Assembly: GCA_009711615.1 (NCBI GenBank)
Contig: VENI01000005.1
Location: forward strand, 603,707 to 667,706
Length of the DNA: 64,000 bases
From: Bacillota bacterium
GTDB lineage: Bacteria; Bacillota; Desulfotomaculia; Desulfotomaculales; Desulfohalotomaculaceae
Reading direction: 5' to 3'
Both the position numbers and the translations under genes were made by a program. Of this stretch, positions 43,841 through 54,335 are shown piece after piece (the first letter of the stretch is position 1; every line of letters starts with the position of its first letter). The notes beneath the pieces were generated by a model. That model ran no database searches. It saw only the letters and a program-made list of their open reading frames with translations, and was not told where the DNA came from.

Positions 43841-44443
43841 ATGGCAATCATTAATCAGTTAGAGCATCATTCTAACCTACCAAAAACTAAAATTTGTAGT
43901 AATGACCCACTGGCAGTAAAAAAGTTCAGTTGGGATTTAACTCATAAATTATTAAAAAGCGGTTTAACTTCTGATAGGCCAGTAGTTCTGGTTTGTATTG
44001 GCACCGACCGTTCAACAGGAGACTGTTTAGGACCATTAATAGGTAGTAAGTTAGATGAAATTGAACAGAATTTTTATAAGGTCTTTGGTACACTGGAAAA
44101 CCCTGTACACGGTAGTAACCTTGAAGAAAAATTAGATTATATTAATAGGTCTTACCATAATCCATTCATCATAGCTATTGATGCCTCGCTAGGACAATTA
44201 GATAGTGTAGGATGTGTAAATATAGCGCCAGGAGCTCTTAAACCAGGAGCTGGTGTTCATAAAAACCTTCCCTCAGTAGGAGATCTACACATAACTGGAA
44301 TTGTTAATGTGGGTGGTTTTATGGAGTATATGGTACTACAGAACACTCGTCTTAACCTGGTTATGAGACTTGCTAATCTTATTCATGATGGTTTGTTGGC
44401 GTCTATCTCGGAATACAAACAAACAAAAGCCCAAGGGATGTAA
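43841..44443 (+). CDS. yyaC: Sporulation protein YyaC (GPR-like)
   Basis: This 200-residue protein of the YyaC family, related in fold to the spore protease GPR, carries VCIGTDRSTGDCLGPLIG and AIDASLG. It is made in the forespore; its substrate is unknown. GGAGG lies eight bases before the ATG. It is one of the few plus-strand genes left of oriC. Confidence 0.9.
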   Translation: MAIINQLEHHSNLPKTKICSNDPLAVKKFSWDLTHKLLKSGLTSDRPVVLVCIGTDRSTGDCLGPLIGSKLDEIEQNFYKVFGTLENPVHGSNLEEKLDYINRSYHNPFIIAIDASLGQLDSVGCVNIAPGALKPGAGVHKNLPSVGDLHITGIVNVGGFMEYMVLQNTRLNLVMRLANLIHDGLLASISEYKQTKAQGM

Positions 44444-44457
44444 CCCTTGGGCTTTTT
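44426..44457 (+). terminator. Terminator of yyaC
   Basis: AAAGCCCAAGGG/CCCTTGGGCTTTTT, overlapping the end of yyaC. Confidence 0.93.
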
Positions 44458-44491
44458 CCTGTCCGAGGATATTAAAATGGTAATATTTCTG

Positions 44492-44737
44492 CTAATGTAG
44501 CTTTACTTTATTCTCAACCTGTTCTAGAATTTGATTTGCTGTCATTCCCCTTGCTTCAATAACAGGTGCTAGTGCTGTAATTCCCATCATTCCCATTGTA
44601 TTTTCATCCATTCCTGTAACTATTACTGCTACCGCATCCTGCCCTTCTTGGGGCGATACAACTTGATAGCCTTGTTCTTGCAGTGCTTGTTTAATATCAC
44701 TTAAACTATCTTCCACAGCAATTTTTTTATTGTACAT
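44492..44737 (-). CDS. YkuS-family (UPF0180) protein
   Basis: The 81-residue protein has an internal YQVVSP, VAVIVTGMDENTMGM motif as in UPF0180. Function unknown. The ATG follows GGGAGGTG. Confidence 0.82.
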   Translation of the reverse strand: MYNKKIAVEDSLSDIKQALQEQGYQVVSPQEGQDAVAVIVTGMDENTMGMMGITALAPVIEARGMTANQILEQVENKVKLH

Positions 44738-44802
44738 AAAATAACACCTCCCTATATATTCAATAATATTATTTGGGAAGTGTTAATAAAATATACCGTT
44801 AA

Positions 44803-44871
44803 AGAATTCAGTGGTCAGGAGTCAGTATTCAGAATGATTTTTGGTTTTTTATTTGGCTTCTGACTACTGTT
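44803..44871. repeat. Miniature AGGAGTCAG-arm element
   Basis: AAAGAATTCAGTGGTCAGGA with GTCAGTATTCAGAA forms the left arm; GGCTTCTGACTACTG (44855-44869) forms the inverted right arm about 70 bases on. It is the shortest complete member in the window and abuts the stop of the DUF4446 gene. Confidence 0.6.
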
Positions 44872-45364
44872 ATTTCTCATATTCTTCTAAAATTGCTTTT
44901 TCTTCAGGAGATAAGTTTTGTTGTGATTCTCCCGCTTGCACCACCTTTGCATAAAATCTAGACTCATCTCTACAATAAATACTAGTTAATACCAGTCCGT
45001 TTTTTTCTTTATCTAGCAATGCAGTTGTGAAACTAAGATTACTTCCCATATCTTCAAAGGCATTATACCGAACAATCTTAGGGGTGATTATACAATTTGT
45101 TATTTCTTGGGATAATTGTTTTTGTTCTATGTTGAGGTTATTTACATTCTGGTTTATGTTCTCTACTCGATCTGTGAAATTTAATATTAATTCCTCTAGG
45201 TTGCTAACATTAACCCCTCTTGTAAGGCGTTTATAGCTTTCTTTTAATTTATTTAGTTTCTTCCAAAGCACCATCTGTAATATTATACTGATCAATAATA
45301 AGCTGCCTGTCCCGATAATTATGTATAAATTGTATTGTTCTATATATTCTTTAAACTCCGGCAT
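44870..45364 (-). CDS. DUF4446-family membrane protein
   Basis: The 164-residue protein has one N-terminal membrane helix (about 13-33), a coiled-coil stretch (about 40-85), then a conserved beta domain (PKIVRYNAFEDMGSNLSFT, LLDKEKNGLVLTSIY). It commonly lies near parAB in Firmicutes; function unknown. GGAGG precedes the ATG. Confidence 0.85.
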   Translation of the reverse strand: MPEFKEYIEQYNLYIIIGTGSLLLISIILQMVLWKKLNKLKESYKRLTRGVNVSNLEELILNFTDRVENINQNVNNLNIEQKQLSQEITNCIITPKIVRYNAFEDMGSNLSFTTALLDKEKNGLVLTSIYCRDESRFYAKVVQAGESQQNLSPEEKAILEEYEK

Positions 45365-45415
45365 ACGTTACCTCCAAAATAATATTTTTAATATAAATAT
45401 TTATTAATGTATAAT

Positions 45416-46102
45416 TTAAAATATTAAATCCTTTAACCACACCAGAAGTACTGCAAAAATCACAGCAGGCAGCATGTTACCGACCTTTATTTTTTTAATA
45501 CCCAGTATATTTATTCCTATTCCTATAATTAACAAACCTCCAGTAGCATTCATTTCTGTTATCATACCACTGGTTAAAAACACTTTTACATACTCAGCAA
45601 GTAAAGTTATACTACCTTGGTATATAAAAACAGGGATTACAGAAAAAATAACTCCTATTCCCATGGTTGTTGTAAATATTATTGATGATATTCCATCTAT
45701 CGCTGATTTTGCAAATAGTGTTTTTGGTTGGCCAGTTAAACCATCTTCTATAGCGCCCATAATTGCCATTGCGCCTACACAGTATATAAGACTAGTAGTT
45801 ACAAAAGCTTTAGCCACAGCCCCATGATTGGCCCCAACTTTAGATTCTAACCATCTACCTATATTTTCAAGCTTATCTTCGATGGCCAGATATTCCCCCA
45901 ACATACCTCCCAATGCTAGACTTAAAATAAGTATAATCTCATTCTGTGTTTGCCATGCAATTTTTAACCCAATTAGCACTACTACTAAACCTAGCCCTTG
46001 CATTATTGTGTCTTGTGCCTTAGTAGATATACCTTTTTTAAAGATAGTACCAACGCATACACCTGCTGTAATCGCAGCTACATTTACTATTGTCCCCAAC
46101 AT
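45416..46102 (-). CDS. DUF554-family membrane protein
   Basis: This 228-residue protein has about seven hydrophobic segments and the DUF554 pattern (MLGTIVNVAAITAGVCVGT; FVTTSLIYCVGAMAIMGAIEDGL). Function unknown; related to E. coli YqgA. ATG at 46102 is preferred over 46108 because of GGAGAG spacing. Confidence 0.85.
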   Translation of the reverse strand: MLGTIVNVAAITAGVCVGTIFKKGISTKAQDTIMQGLGLVVVLIGLKIAWQTQNEIILILSLALGGMLGEYLAIEDKLENIGRWLESKVGANHGAVAKAFVTTSLIYCVGAMAIMGAIEDGLTGQPKTLFAKSAIDGISSIIFTTTMGIGVIFSVIPVFIYQGSITLLAEYVKVFLTSGMITEMNATGGLLIIGIGINILGIKKIKVGNMLPAVIFAVLLVWLKDLIF

Positions 46103-46125
46103 AACCATCTCTCCAGTTAATAAAT

Positions 46126-46141
46126 TGTTTCACGTGAAACA
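46126..46141. other. parS site 1
   Basis: TGTTTCACGTGAAACA, the perfect 16-bp parS palindrome bound by ParB/Spo0J, just upstream of the DUF554 gene. Confidence 0.96.
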
Positions 46142-46272
46142 TTACTTCAAGAATTCTAATTATATCCCTCAGCAGGAAAAGTGTATTCACCGTTCCATTT
46201 TTAAGTTAACCTACATTAAGCGATACAACGAAGCATCACATCGTTCCCTTAACGATATTTAAATACAAAAAA

Positions 46273-46288
46273 TGTTTCACGTGAAACA
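46273..46288. other. parS site 2
   Basis: Perfect TGTTTCACGTGAAACA, in the gap just downstream of parB. Confidence 0.96.
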
Positions 46289-46291
46289 TTT

Positions 46292-47170
46292 TTAATTTGT
46301 TTCACGTGAAACATGACTATTGTCATCTAATAAAATTTCCAATATTCTAGATAAATCATCGTCATTATAGAATTCTATTTCCAACTTACCTGTTCCCTTG
46401 GAGTTTGTTTTTATCTGAACCTTTGTACCAAAAACACCTTGTAATTGATCCTTTAGATCTTCCATCTCAGGAGCGCGTTCGTTTTTCTTCTTTCTATTTT
46501 CTTTGTTTTGTAATAATTCCTTAACTAATTTTTCAGTCTCTCTGACTGATAGTTGCTTTTTTATAATTTCATTAGCTGCAACTATTTTCTTTTCATCCGT
46601 ATCCAATGCCAGTAGCGCCCTTGCATGTCCATTTGATATCTGGCCACTACTTAATAATGCCAAAACGTCATCTGGTAGAGCCAATAACCTTAACATGTTA
46701 GCTACATAGGATCTGCTTTTACCTACTCTTTTTGAGAGTTCTTCTTGAGTTAGACCAAATTCATTAATTAAGCTTTGATAAGCTACTGCTTCTTCCAGAG
46801 GGTTTAAATTCTCTCGTTGTAAATTTTCTATTAATGCTACTTCTGCTGCCTGAATATTAGTATACTCAGTAACTACAGCTGGTATCGTATCCATATTTAC
46901 TAATTGGCATGCCCGCCATCTACGTTCACCAGCAATTAGTTGATATCCCCCGTCTGGAACTTCACGAACAACTATTGGTTGCACAACACCATGCTCTTTT
47001 ATAGAATCAGCTAGTTCTTGTAGTTTCTGTTTGTCCATTTCTTGGCGTGGTTGTTTAGGATTTGGCTTAATATCTGCGACAGTGATATTTCTTAGGGTTT
47101 TTTTATTTTCATCTTCATATGAGGGGATTAAGGCTTGTAATCCTTTACCTAAGCCCATTTTTTTACTCAA
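46292..47170 (-). CDS. parB: Chromosome-partitioning protein ParB (Spo0J)
   Basis: The 292-residue protein has the ParB CTPase domain (about 22-115, with GERRWRAC), a helix-turn-helix (about 135-160, LTQEELSKRVGKSRSYVAN) and a C-terminal dimer region. It loads on parS and spreads as a CTP-dependent clamp to recruit SMC. It starts from TTG at 47170, six bases after parA. Its last codons are a parS site. Confidence 0.95.
   Translation of the reverse strand: MSKKMGLGKGLQALIPSYEDENKKTLRNITVADIKPNPKQPRQEMDKQKLQELADSIKEHGVVQPIVVREVPDGGYQLIAGERRWRACQLVNMDTIPAVVTEYTNIQAAEVALIENLQRENLNPLEEAVAYQSLINEFGLTQEELSKRVGKSRSYVANMLRLLALPDDVLALLSSGQISNGHARALLALDTDEKKIVAANEIIKKQLSVRETEKLVKELLQNKENRKKKNERAPEMEDLKDQLQGVFGTKVQIKTNSKGTGKLEIEFYNDDDLSRILEILLDDNSHVSRETN
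46298..46313. other. parS site 3, inside the parB 3' end
   Basis: Perfect TGTTTCACGTGAAACA. Its codons encode VSRET near the very end of ParB. It lies 9 bases from site 2. Confidence 0.96.
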
Positions 47171-47176
47171 ACAGCA

Positions 47177-47992
47177 TCACTTCCTTTGCCTGCCAGGAAT
47201 AAATTTAATTTTCGGTGGTTGGGCTGATTCTTTATTTACTCCAATTACCTCTTTAGCTAATTCACGATAAACTTCTGCGCCCCTTGACTTGGCTGCATAA
47301 GACGTAACAGGTTTTCCATGACTAGGAGCTTCGCTTAATCGAACATTTCTAGGAACAATAGTTTTATAAACCTTATTTTTAAAATATCTTTTTACTTCAT
47401 CTACAACTTGAATTGACAGGTTAGTGCGAGCATCAAACATTGTTAATAAAACACCTTCTATATGCAAGTTAGTGTTAATATGCTCTTTTACTAAATTAAA
47501 TGTATTCATTAATTGGCTTAATCCTTCTAAGGCATAATATTCACATTGAATCGGTATCAACATGGAATCTGCAGCAGCCAATGAATTTATCGTTAATAAA
47601 CCTAGAGATGGGGGGCAATCAATTAAAATATAGTCGTAAACATCATTAGCTGGGGAAAGAGAAACTCGTAGTACATGTTCCCTCCTCATTTTATTAACCA
47701 GCTCAATTTCAGCCCCGGCCAATTGTACAGTGGCAGGAATTATATCAAGATTTTCTATATTTGTTTTTTCTCTTACTTCTAATATAGAGACATCCTCAAT
47801 CAGAACATTATATATGCAATTTTCAAGTCTCTCCTTATCTATTCCAATACCACTGGAACTGTTGCCCTGAGGATCCATATCCACCACTAATACTTTGTTT
47901 CCTTCCATGGCCAGACAAGATGCTAGATTAATGGTTGTTGTAGTTTTTCCAACACCGCCTTTTTGATTGGTAATGGCAATAATTTTACCCAA
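47177..47992 (-). CDS. parA: Chromosome-partitioning ATPase ParA (Soj)
   Basis: This 271-residue deviant-Walker ATPase has KGGVGKTT (about 11-18), DMDPQGN and DCPPSLG. It is longer than B. subtilis Soj by a basic C-terminal tail (PPKIKFIPGRQRK). It works with ParB in origin segregation and DnaA control. TTG start at 47992 after AGGGGG. Confidence 0.95.
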   Translation of the reverse strand: MGKIIAITNQKGGVGKTTTTINLASCLAMEGNKVLVVDMDPQGNSSSGIGIDKERLENCIYNVLIEDVSILEVREKTNIENLDIIPATVQLAGAEIELVNKMRREHVLRVSLSPANDVYDYILIDCPPSLGLLTINSLAAADSMLIPIQCEYYALEGLSQLMNTFNLVKEHINTNLHIEGVLLTMFDARTNLSIQVVDEVKRYFKNKVYKTIVPRNVRLSEAPSHGKPVTSYAAKSRGAEVYRELAKEVIGVNKESAQPPKIKFIPGRQRK

Positions 47993-48010
47993 AAAATTTA
48001 CCCCCTAAGG

Positions 48011-48053
48011 TTATACTATCAAATATGTGTAGCAACAACAGGTGATAGTATAA
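48011..48053. repeat. 11-bp perfect inverted repeat in the parA leader
   Basis: TTATACTATCA (48011-48021) and TGATAGTATAA (48043-48053) flank a 21-base loop, 20 to 60 bases before parA. It may be an operator or a leader hairpin. The rest of the 290-base gap is AT-rich with nothing else recognised besides the rsmG terminator. Confidence 0.55.
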
Positions 48054-48254
48054 ATATAACTATGGCTTCAGCCTATTCTTAAAAGATACACTAAAGCCAA
48101 GTTTTTATAGATTGAATTCCTTTATGATAATATTTTAAAATTCCACATGAAATTATATAGTTCCTGCTATATTGCAATATTAAAAAATATATTTATTAAA
48201 GAATGTGTTCCATTTGAGTTTTTAGGTTATTAATTTATGATTTTTAAACAATAA

Positions 48255-48277
48255 AAAAGAGGCTTGAGCTTCAAGCC
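48255..48277 (-). terminator. Terminator of rsmG
   Basis: GGCTTGAAGCTCAAGCC on the minus strand followed by TCTTTTTTATT. Confidence 0.88.
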
Positions 48278-48279
48278 AC

Positions 48280-49008
48280 TTATTTAATAGGTTTTTTATT
48301 GGGTATCCCAGGACGCCGTGGATATTTATCAGGAGTAGTAGAAACCTTATTGATTAATATTAAATTCCTACTCTCATTAGAAATAGGTAAATTAATTTCT
48401 TTAATATCTATAAGTTCACCACCAAGAGTATTTATAGCCTTTTGGGCTTCATCTATTTCTTGCTTTCCTTTTGGCCCTTTCATGGCAATAAACATTCCGC
48501 CTGTTTTTAAAAAAGGAAGGCAGTATTCACATAATACTGATAAATTTGCCACCGCTCTAGAAACAACTAGATCATAACTTTCTCTATGAGTAGTTTCCCT
48601 GGCAATCTCTTCAGCCCTGCCATGTATAGCGGTAATATTCTTCAATTTCAATTCCTTAATTACCGTATTTAAAAAGTCCACTCTTTTTTGTAGTGAGTCT
48701 AACAAAATCATTGAATCATCATTTTCAGTAACTATTTTAAATACGATGCCAGGAAACCCAGCACCTGTACCCACATCAATAATTTTTTTAGATTGTTCTG
48801 CATTTATCAATTTTAGACATGTAATAGAATCAATAAAATGCTTAACTGCTACTTCCTCAGGATCAGTAATAGAAGTTAAATTAACGTTTTTATTACTATC
48901 AATTAGAATATTATAGTATAAATTAAATTGATTAAGCTGCTCTTTATTGAAATTATAACCTATCTCTTGCTCACATTTTTGTAGAGTACTAATTAAATTT
49001 CTATTCAT
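48280..49008 (-). CDS. rsmG: 16S rRNA (guanine-527 N7)-methyltransferase
   Basis: This methyltransferase of about 242 residues has the SAM-binding [17 protein letters not shown] and the conserved SRAVANL. It methylates G527 of 16S rRNA. It overlaps the mnmG end by eight bases; ATG at 49008 or 49011 follows GGGGGAAG. Confidence 0.95.
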   Translation of the reverse strand: MNRNLISTLQKCEQEIGYNFNKEQLNQFNLYYNILIDSNKNVNLTSITDPEEVAVKHFIDSITCLKLINAEQSKKIIDVGTGAGFPGIVFKIVTENDDSMILLDSLQKRVDFLNTVIKELKLKNITAIHGRAEEIARETTHRESYDLVVSRAVANLSVLCEYCLPFLKTGGMFIAMKGPKGKQEIDEAQKAINTLGGELIDIKEINLPISNESRNLILINKVSTTPDKYPRRPGIPNKKPIK

Positions 49009-50899
49009 CATCTTCCCCCGAACTTTTAGCCCTCTTTTGCTGTTCCAGCCAGACAAGTAATACCGAAATATCAGCAGGACTAACTCCAGATATTCGACTG
49101 GCTTGCCCCACTGAACGGGGTTTTATTTCGTTTAACTTTTGCTTAGCTTCATTTCTTAAGCCCGCTATTACATTATAATTTAAATCATCTTTAAGAAGTT
49201 TATTTTCCATTTTTTTAAATTTATCCACTTGAGACATCTGCTTTTTTATATAACCTTCATATTTAACTAAAATTTCAACTTCTTCTAAAACGTCATCTGG
49301 TATATCTTCTTTTTTAACACCCATCTTATTAAGTACAAAGTAATTAATCTCTGGCCTTTTAAATAAAGTAATTAATGGAATCTTTTGGTCAATTTGAGAG
49401 GTACCAATGCTATCAAGTACATTATTCACTTCAATAGAAGGAGAAATGGAATTATCTTTCAACCACTGAATTTCCTCATCAATTAACTGTTTTTTCTTAT
49501 TAAACATTTCCCATCTATGATCATTAACCAACCCAACTTCTCTACCCTTTTCAGTTAGTCTTAGGTCAGCATTATCCTGACGTAATAACAAACGATATTC
49601 AGCCCGCGATGTTAATAGTCTATATGGTTCATTTGTTCCCTTGGTAACCAAATCATCTATCAGAACACCTATATATGCATCAGAACGCTTTAATACCAAT
49701 GGGGGGTCACCTTTAATGCAACAAACTGAGTTAATACCTGCTATCATACCTTGGGCTGCAGCTTCTTCATAACCTGAAGTTCCATTTATTTGACCAGCCA
49801 TAAACAAACCATTTATTTCTTTTAGTTCCAACGTTGGTTTAAGTTGAGTAGGTACGATACAGTCATACTCTATTGCATATGCGGGTCGCATAATTTCTAC
49901 ATTTTCCAAACCTTCTATGGTTCTTAACATTTCATATTGAACATCTTCCGGCAAACTGGTGGACATCCCTTGTACGTACATTTCATAGGTGTTTAAACCC
50001 TCAGGTTCAATGAACACCTGATGTTTAGGTTTATCAGCAAATCTAACCACTTTATCTTCAATTGATGGGCAATATCTAGGGCCAATTCCTTCAATCATCC
50101 CTGCATATAATGGGGACCGTTCTAAATTATTTCTAATAATTTGATGTGTTTTTTCATTAGTATAGGTTAACCAACAGGAAACCTGAACTCGCTCATTTAT
50201 ACTTGACATAAAAGAAAAGTTAGATATTTTCTCATTGCCAGGTTGTTCAACCATTTTACTGAAATTTACAGTTCTTCTATCGATTCTTGCAGGAGTACCG
50301 GTTTTAAACCTAACCATGTCCAATCCCAATTCTTTTAAATGGTGGGATAAGTTAATTGATGAAAACTGACCGTTAGGACCCCCAGAAAAGTTAACATCAC
50401 CAATGATAATACGTCCTTTTAAGTATGTACCGGAAGTAATAATAACTGCTCGGGAATGAAATCTAGCACCGGTATGAGTAATTACACCTGTAACTTTACT
50501 GTCATTCACTATCAGTCTTTCTACTAACATTTGCTTAATATCAAGGTTCTGCTGATTCTCTAATACTTTTTTCATGTTACCTTGATATTTTATTTTATCG
50601 CACTGTGCTCTTAAGGCATGTACCGCTGGTCCCTTTCCGGTATTTAACATACGCATTTGGATAGCATTACGATCAGTGTTTAATGCCATCTCACCACCGA
50701 GGGCATCAATTTCCCTAACCAAATGGGATTTAGCTGGACCTCCTATCGCAGGGTTACATGGCATTAAGGCAACGTTGTCCATGTTTAGTGTTAAAACTAG
50801 AGTGCGACACCCCATTCTAGCAGCAGCTAGGGCTGCCTCACATCCAGCGTGTCCTGCACCAACCACAATTACATCATATGTATCGGAATAATAACTCAA
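49001..50899 (-). CDS. mnmG: tRNA uridine-34 5-carboxymethylaminomethyl enzyme MnmG
   Basis: The 632-residue FAD protein has [21 protein letters not shown] near the N-terminus (split here: GAGHAGCEA) and [16 protein letters not shown]. With MnmE it modifies the wobble uridine of tRNAs. TTG at 50899 is chosen because GAGGTGACGATA lies just upstream; upstream codons overlap mnmE. Confidence 0.95.
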   Translation of the reverse strand: MSYYSDTYDVIVVGAGHAGCEAALAAARMGCRTLVLTLNMDNVALMPCNPAIGGPAKSHLVREIDALGGEMALNTDRNAIQMRMLNTGKGPAVHALRAQCDKIKYQGNMKKVLENQQNLDIKQMLVERLIVNDSKVTGVITHTGARFHSRAVIITSGTYLKGRIIIGDVNFSGGPNGQFSSINLSHHLKELGLDMVRFKTGTPARIDRRTVNFSKMVEQPGNEKISNFSFMSSINERVQVSCWLTYTNEKTHQIIRNNLERSPLYAGMIEGIGPRYCPSIEDKVVRFADKPKHQVFIEPEGLNTYEMYVQGMSTSLPEDVQYEMLRTIEGLENVEIMRPAYAIEYDCIVPTQLKPTLELKEINGLFMAGQINGTSGYEEAAAQGMIAGINSVCCIKGDPPLVLKRSDAYIGVLIDDLVTKGTNEPYRLLTSRAEYRLLLRQDNADLRLTEKGREVGLVNDHRWEMFNKKKQLIDEEIQWLKDNSISPSIEVNNVLDSIGTSQIDQKIPLITLFKRPEINYFVLNKMGVKKEDIPDDVLEEVEILVKYEGYIKKQMSQVDKFKKMENKLLKDDLNYNVIAGLRNEAKQKLNEIKPRSVGQASRISGVSPADISVLLVWLEQQKRAKSSGEDDE

Positions 50900-50909
50900 T
50901 ATCGTCACC

Positions 50910-52292
50910 TCATTTACCAATACAAAACTCATTAAATATTTTATCAATTATATCTTCGCTTACTGCAGAACCAGTAATTTCGCCCAATGCTTCCCATGCA
51001 CTTTTTATGTCTATTGAAATTAAATCCCCTGGAACACCATTATTTATTCCATTAATTACTTCTATAATATGTAGTCTAGCTTTATCTAACGCATGTTTAT
51101 GCCGCATATTAGTTACTAATAATTGGTCATCCACACTAACTTGTCCACCCATTACTTTTTCCACAATTTCCTGTTCTAATTTTTCTAACCCCATATTATG
51201 TAAGGCAGAAATTTCGGTAATATAAGTATCTTTAAATTCATTTTTCAATTCATTAATATTAAAACTACTATTAATGTCGATTTTATTTACTATTACAATA
51301 ACATTATTATTTTTTAACAACTTAATAATTTCATAGTCTTCATTGGTGATCCCTTCAGATGCATCAATTACAAATAAAATTAGATCTGCATTATTAATTA
51401 TTTCTTTAGAACGTTCTACACCTATTTTTTCGACAATATCCTCTGTTTTTCTTAACCCAGCGGTGTCTATTATTTTTAAAGGAATACCCTTTATATTAAT
51501 GAATTCTTCAATAATATCCCTTGTAGTGCCAGGTATTTCCGTGACAATTGCCCTATTTTCTTTTAATAGTGCATTCAATAACGAAGACTTACCAACATTA
51601 GGTTTACCGACAATAACTGTGCGAACACCTTCACGATATATCCTACCGCTATCGGCATTTTTAATCAGATTTTCAATATTATTTAATACAACCTGTGATT
51701 GAGTGTTAATATGCTTTAATGAAGTCTCGTCAATATCATCCTCTGGAAAATCGATAACTGCCTCTATTTGAGCAAGCATGTTTAACAATTCTTCTTGTAA
51801 AGAATAAATTTTTTGAGACAATTTTCCCTGAAGTTGATTGATGGAGATTTTTAAACCAGCATCAGTCTTTGACCTAATAACATCAATTATAGATTCTGCC
51901 TGTGCTAAATCCAATTTACCATTTAAAAAAGCTCTTTTACTAAATTCACCAGGCTCTCCCAAACGCGCACCATTATTAAGTGATAAGTGAAGAATCTTTT
52001 TTAATGGTAATATTCCTCCATGACAATTTATTTCCACTACGTCTTCACCAGTAAAACTCTTTGGCCTGAGCATTAAAGAAAGTAATACTTCATCAACTAT
52101 TTCACCACTTGTATTATCAATCACGTGCCCATAAGTAATACGAAAGCCAGGGCCACTATACCATTCATTATTATATTTTGCTTTGAATATTTTTTTAGCT
52201 ACATCGATGGCGCTTGGACCACTAATACGAACAATCCCTATTCCACCTTCACCCAGAGGGGTAGCTATTGCTGCAATGGTATCGTCAATCAA
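50910..52292 (-). CDS. mnmE: tRNA modification GTPase MnmE
   Basis: The 460-residue protein has an N-terminal folate-binding domain, a helical domain with inserted GTPase ([27 protein letters not shown]) and the C-terminal FCIGK with catalytic Cys. It partners MnmG. The start is a TTG at 52292 with AAGGAGG about 12 bases upstream. A terminator-like hairpin separates it from jag. Confidence 0.95.
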   Translation of the reverse strand: MIDDTIAAIATPLGEGGIGIVRISGPSAIDVAKKIFKAKYNNEWYSGPGFRITYGHVIDNTSGEIVDEVLLSLMLRPKSFTGEDVVEINCHGGILPLKKILHLSLNNGARLGEPGEFSKRAFLNGKLDLAQAESIIDVIRSKTDAGLKISINQLQGKLSQKIYSLQEELLNMLAQIEAVIDFPEDDIDETSLKHINTQSQVVLNNIENLIKNADSGRIYREGVRTVIVGKPNVGKSSLLNALLKENRAIVTEIPGTTRDIIEEFINIKGIPLKIIDTAGLRKTEDIVEKIGVERSKEIINNADLILFVIDASEGITNEDYEIIKLLKNNNVIVIVNKIDINSSFNINELKNEFKDTYITEISALHNMGLEKLEQEIVEKVMGGQVSVDDQLLVTNMRHKHALDKARLHIIEVINGINNGVPGDLISIDIKSAWEALGEITGSAVSEDIIDKIFNEFCIGK

Positions 52293-52317
52293 AGCAGGGT
52301 GTTACCTCCTTTTAAAA

Positions 52318-52346
52318 AACCCAGCAACAAATTAGTTGCTGGGTTT
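52318..52346 (-). terminator. Terminator between jag and mnmE
   Basis: AAACCCAGCAAC pairs with GTTGCTGGGTTT on the minus strand, then TTTT. It ends the rpmH-to-jag unit. Confidence 0.88.
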
Positions 52347-52373
52347 ATCCTAATATTAAAAGCTTTAGATATC

Positions 52374-52994
52374 TTATTTTTTAGGCGTGATAACAATCTT
52401 ACGATAAGGTTCTTCACCTTCACTAAATGTGTAAATGTCATTTCTTGTTTGAAGTGCTGTATGTATAATACGCCTTTCATGTGAATTCATAGGCTCAAGA
52501 ACAACACTTCTCCCCCGCCTTATAGCTTTATCTGCCAGCTTACTTGCTAATTTGTAAAGGGTATTTTCTCTACGTTTACGATAACCTTCCACATCAATAA
52601 TAATTTTATACCTTTTTTCCAGTCCTTTATTGATAGCTAAATTAATCAAATACTGCAAAGAATCTAGTGTTTCTCCTCTGCGTCCAATTAAGACTCCCAA
52701 GTCTTCACCTTTTATATTAATCTTAATATTTTGGCCGTTAGTGTCAATTTCTAATTCAACTGCTATACCCATAGCAGCAATAATTTCTCGTAATAACTTA
52801 ACTGCTTTATCTACGGGATTATCTTTTAAAACAGCTTTAATTTTTGCAGGTTTTACACCAAATATTCCTAAAAAACCTTTAGACGGTTCCTCAATTATCT
52901 CATATTCAATATCTTCTATCGGAACCTCTAATTTCTGAAGTGCATTGTTAATAGCTTCATCAACTGTTTTACCTGTAACTTCTATACTCTTCAA
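52374..52994 (-). CDS. jag: RNA-binding protein Jag/KhpB
   Basis: The 206-residue protein has an N-terminal Jag domain (about 1-50), a KH domain (about 75-150, GRRGETLDSLQYL) and a C-terminal R3H domain (NSHERRIIHTALQ). It binds RNA and acts in cell elongation control in Firmicutes. It overlaps yidC by four bases. Confidence 0.93.
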   Translation of the reverse strand: MKSIEVTGKTVDEAINNALQKLEVPIEDIEYEIIEEPSKGFLGIFGVKPAKIKAVLKDNPVDKAVKLLREIIAAMGIAVELEIDTNGQNIKINIKGEDLGVLIGRRGETLDSLQYLINLAINKGLEKRYKIIIDVEGYRKRRENTLYKLASKLADKAIRRGRSVVLEPMNSHERRIIHTALQTRNDIYTFSEGEEPYRKIVITPKK

Positions 52995-53650
52995 TTCTCA
53001 GCTACCTCCTTATCCGTAGCCAAGACCTGCTTGTTTATGTGATACTGCTGTATTGCTCCCACTACATTGAAAGAAACCCAGTATAACGCCAACCCAGAAG
53101 GCACTGTCGCCGCAATCCAACCAAGCATAAGAGGCATAAAATACAACATTGTCTTTTGTGTCTGATCAGCAGTATTTGTAGTCATTTTAGTCTGTAAAAA
53201 AGTTGTAGCTGCAGCTAATATCGGAAGTATATAAGTAGGATCCTTCTCAGCTAAATAAATACCAAATAAATATGCATGCTCCGTATGGATGAAGTCAAAA
53301 TTTAATAATGCCTGATATAACGCAATTAAAATTGGCATTTGAATTAATATAGGAAGACACCCAGCAGCAGGATTAACGTTATTCTCTTTGTACATTTCCA
53401 TAATCTTTTGCTGCATTTTTTGCGGATCTTTTTTCTTGTACTTTTCCTGTATTTCTTTAATTTGTGGTGCTAACTTCTGCATCATTTTCATTGACTTCAT
53501 TTGCTTTTTACTCAGAGGGTACAATACAATTTTAATAATTATTGTTAACAATACAATGGCTAGTGCATAGCTTGGCACACCTATAGCATCACTAAATCCA
53601 TATAATGAGTTTATTACACTTCTCATTCCGTCAACAAGGGCTTGCCACAA
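52991..53650 (-). CDS. yidC: Membrane protein insertase YidC (SpoIIIJ type)
   Basis: The 219-residue protein has five membrane helices and the YidC core (YPLSKKQMKSMKMMQKLAP, then NPAAGCLPILIQMPILIALY). It inserts membrane proteins. Unlike many Gram-positive YidC proteins it has no lipobox at the N-terminus. TTG start at 53650 after GGGAGG. Confidence 0.93.
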   Translation of the reverse strand: MWQALVDGMRSVINSLYGFSDAIGVPSYALAIVLLTIIIKIVLYPLSKKQMKSMKMMQKLAPQIKEIQEKYKKKDPQKMQQKIMEMYKENNVNPAAGCLPILIQMPILIALYQALLNFDFIHTEHAYLFGIYLAEKDPTYILPILAAATTFLQTKMTTNTADQTQKTMLYFMPLMLGWIAATVPSGLALYWVSFNVVGAIQQYHINKQVLATDKEVAEN

Positions 53651-53677
53651 AACACACGCCTCCCTTAAAAAATAACA

Positions 53678-53890
53678 CTACTTAACTGGGTCATAACCTC
53701 CTGGGTGAAAAGGATGGCATTTAATTATTCTTTTTATAGTTAACCACAATCCTTTTATTACTCCATAGGTCTGAACTGCTTGTATGGAATATTCCGAACA
53801 AGTGGGATAGAATCTACAGGTGCGTGGCTTTAACGGGGAAATTACTTTTTGATACAATTTTAGGTTTAGCAATACGAAACGCTTAACCAT
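53678..53890 (-). CDS. yidD: Membrane protein insertion factor YidD
   Basis: This 70-residue protein has the conserved [14 protein letters not shown] and [12 protein letters not shown]. It assists YidC. Overlaps rnpA by eight bases. Confidence 0.94.
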   Translation of the reverse strand: MVKRFVLLNLKLYQKVISPLKPRTCRFYPTCSEYSIQAVQTYGVIKGLWLTIKRIIKCHPFHPGGYDPVK

Positions 53891-54248
53891 TTTTCAACTC
53901 CCGCTTTTTTAACCTTTTTAACACCTTATACACACTATACTCTAATTGCTTATATGTGCATTCGCTAGATGGTATTCTGGCAATAATTATATAATTAAAA
54001 AAATTATCAAATTGGTCGATATTTAGCCTACTAATTTCTTTTAATTTTCTCTTTACTTTATTTCTAATTACAGCATTGCCAATTTTTTTGCTAACAGTAA
54101 AACCAATACGCAATTCATTGCTGCTTTTATTTTTTAACTTATATATTACTATATTTTTGTCAGCAGCAGAATACCCATATTTGTATATTTTACGAAAGTC
54201 TCTGTTGTTTTTTAAACTAATAAACTGTTTATTTTTCAAATTATCCAT
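53883..54248 (-). CDS. rnpA: Ribonuclease P protein component
   Basis: The 121-residue basic protein has the RNR motif region [16 protein letters not shown]. It supports tRNA 5' processing by RNase P RNA. The usual rpmH-rnpA order. Confidence 0.94.
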   Translation of the reverse strand: MDNLKNKQFISLKNNRDFRKIYKYGYSAADKNIVIYKLKNKSSNELRIGFTVSKKIGNAVIRNKVKRKLKEISRLNIDQFDNFFNYIIIARIPSSECTYKQLEYSVYKVLKRLKKRELKNG

Positions 54249-54312
54249 ACAACCTATTTTTCTTTTTTACAATAAACTAACCAATATTATTAAAAGTTAT
54301 ACAAATTGAATA

Positions 54313-54335
54313 AGGCCACCAGAAAAGCGGCCTTA
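54313..54335 (-). terminator. Weak hairpin after rpmH
   Basis: TAAGGCC/GGCCTTA on the minus strand overlaps the rpmH stop; only a short T run follows, so it may attenuate rather than stop. Confidence 0.5.
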
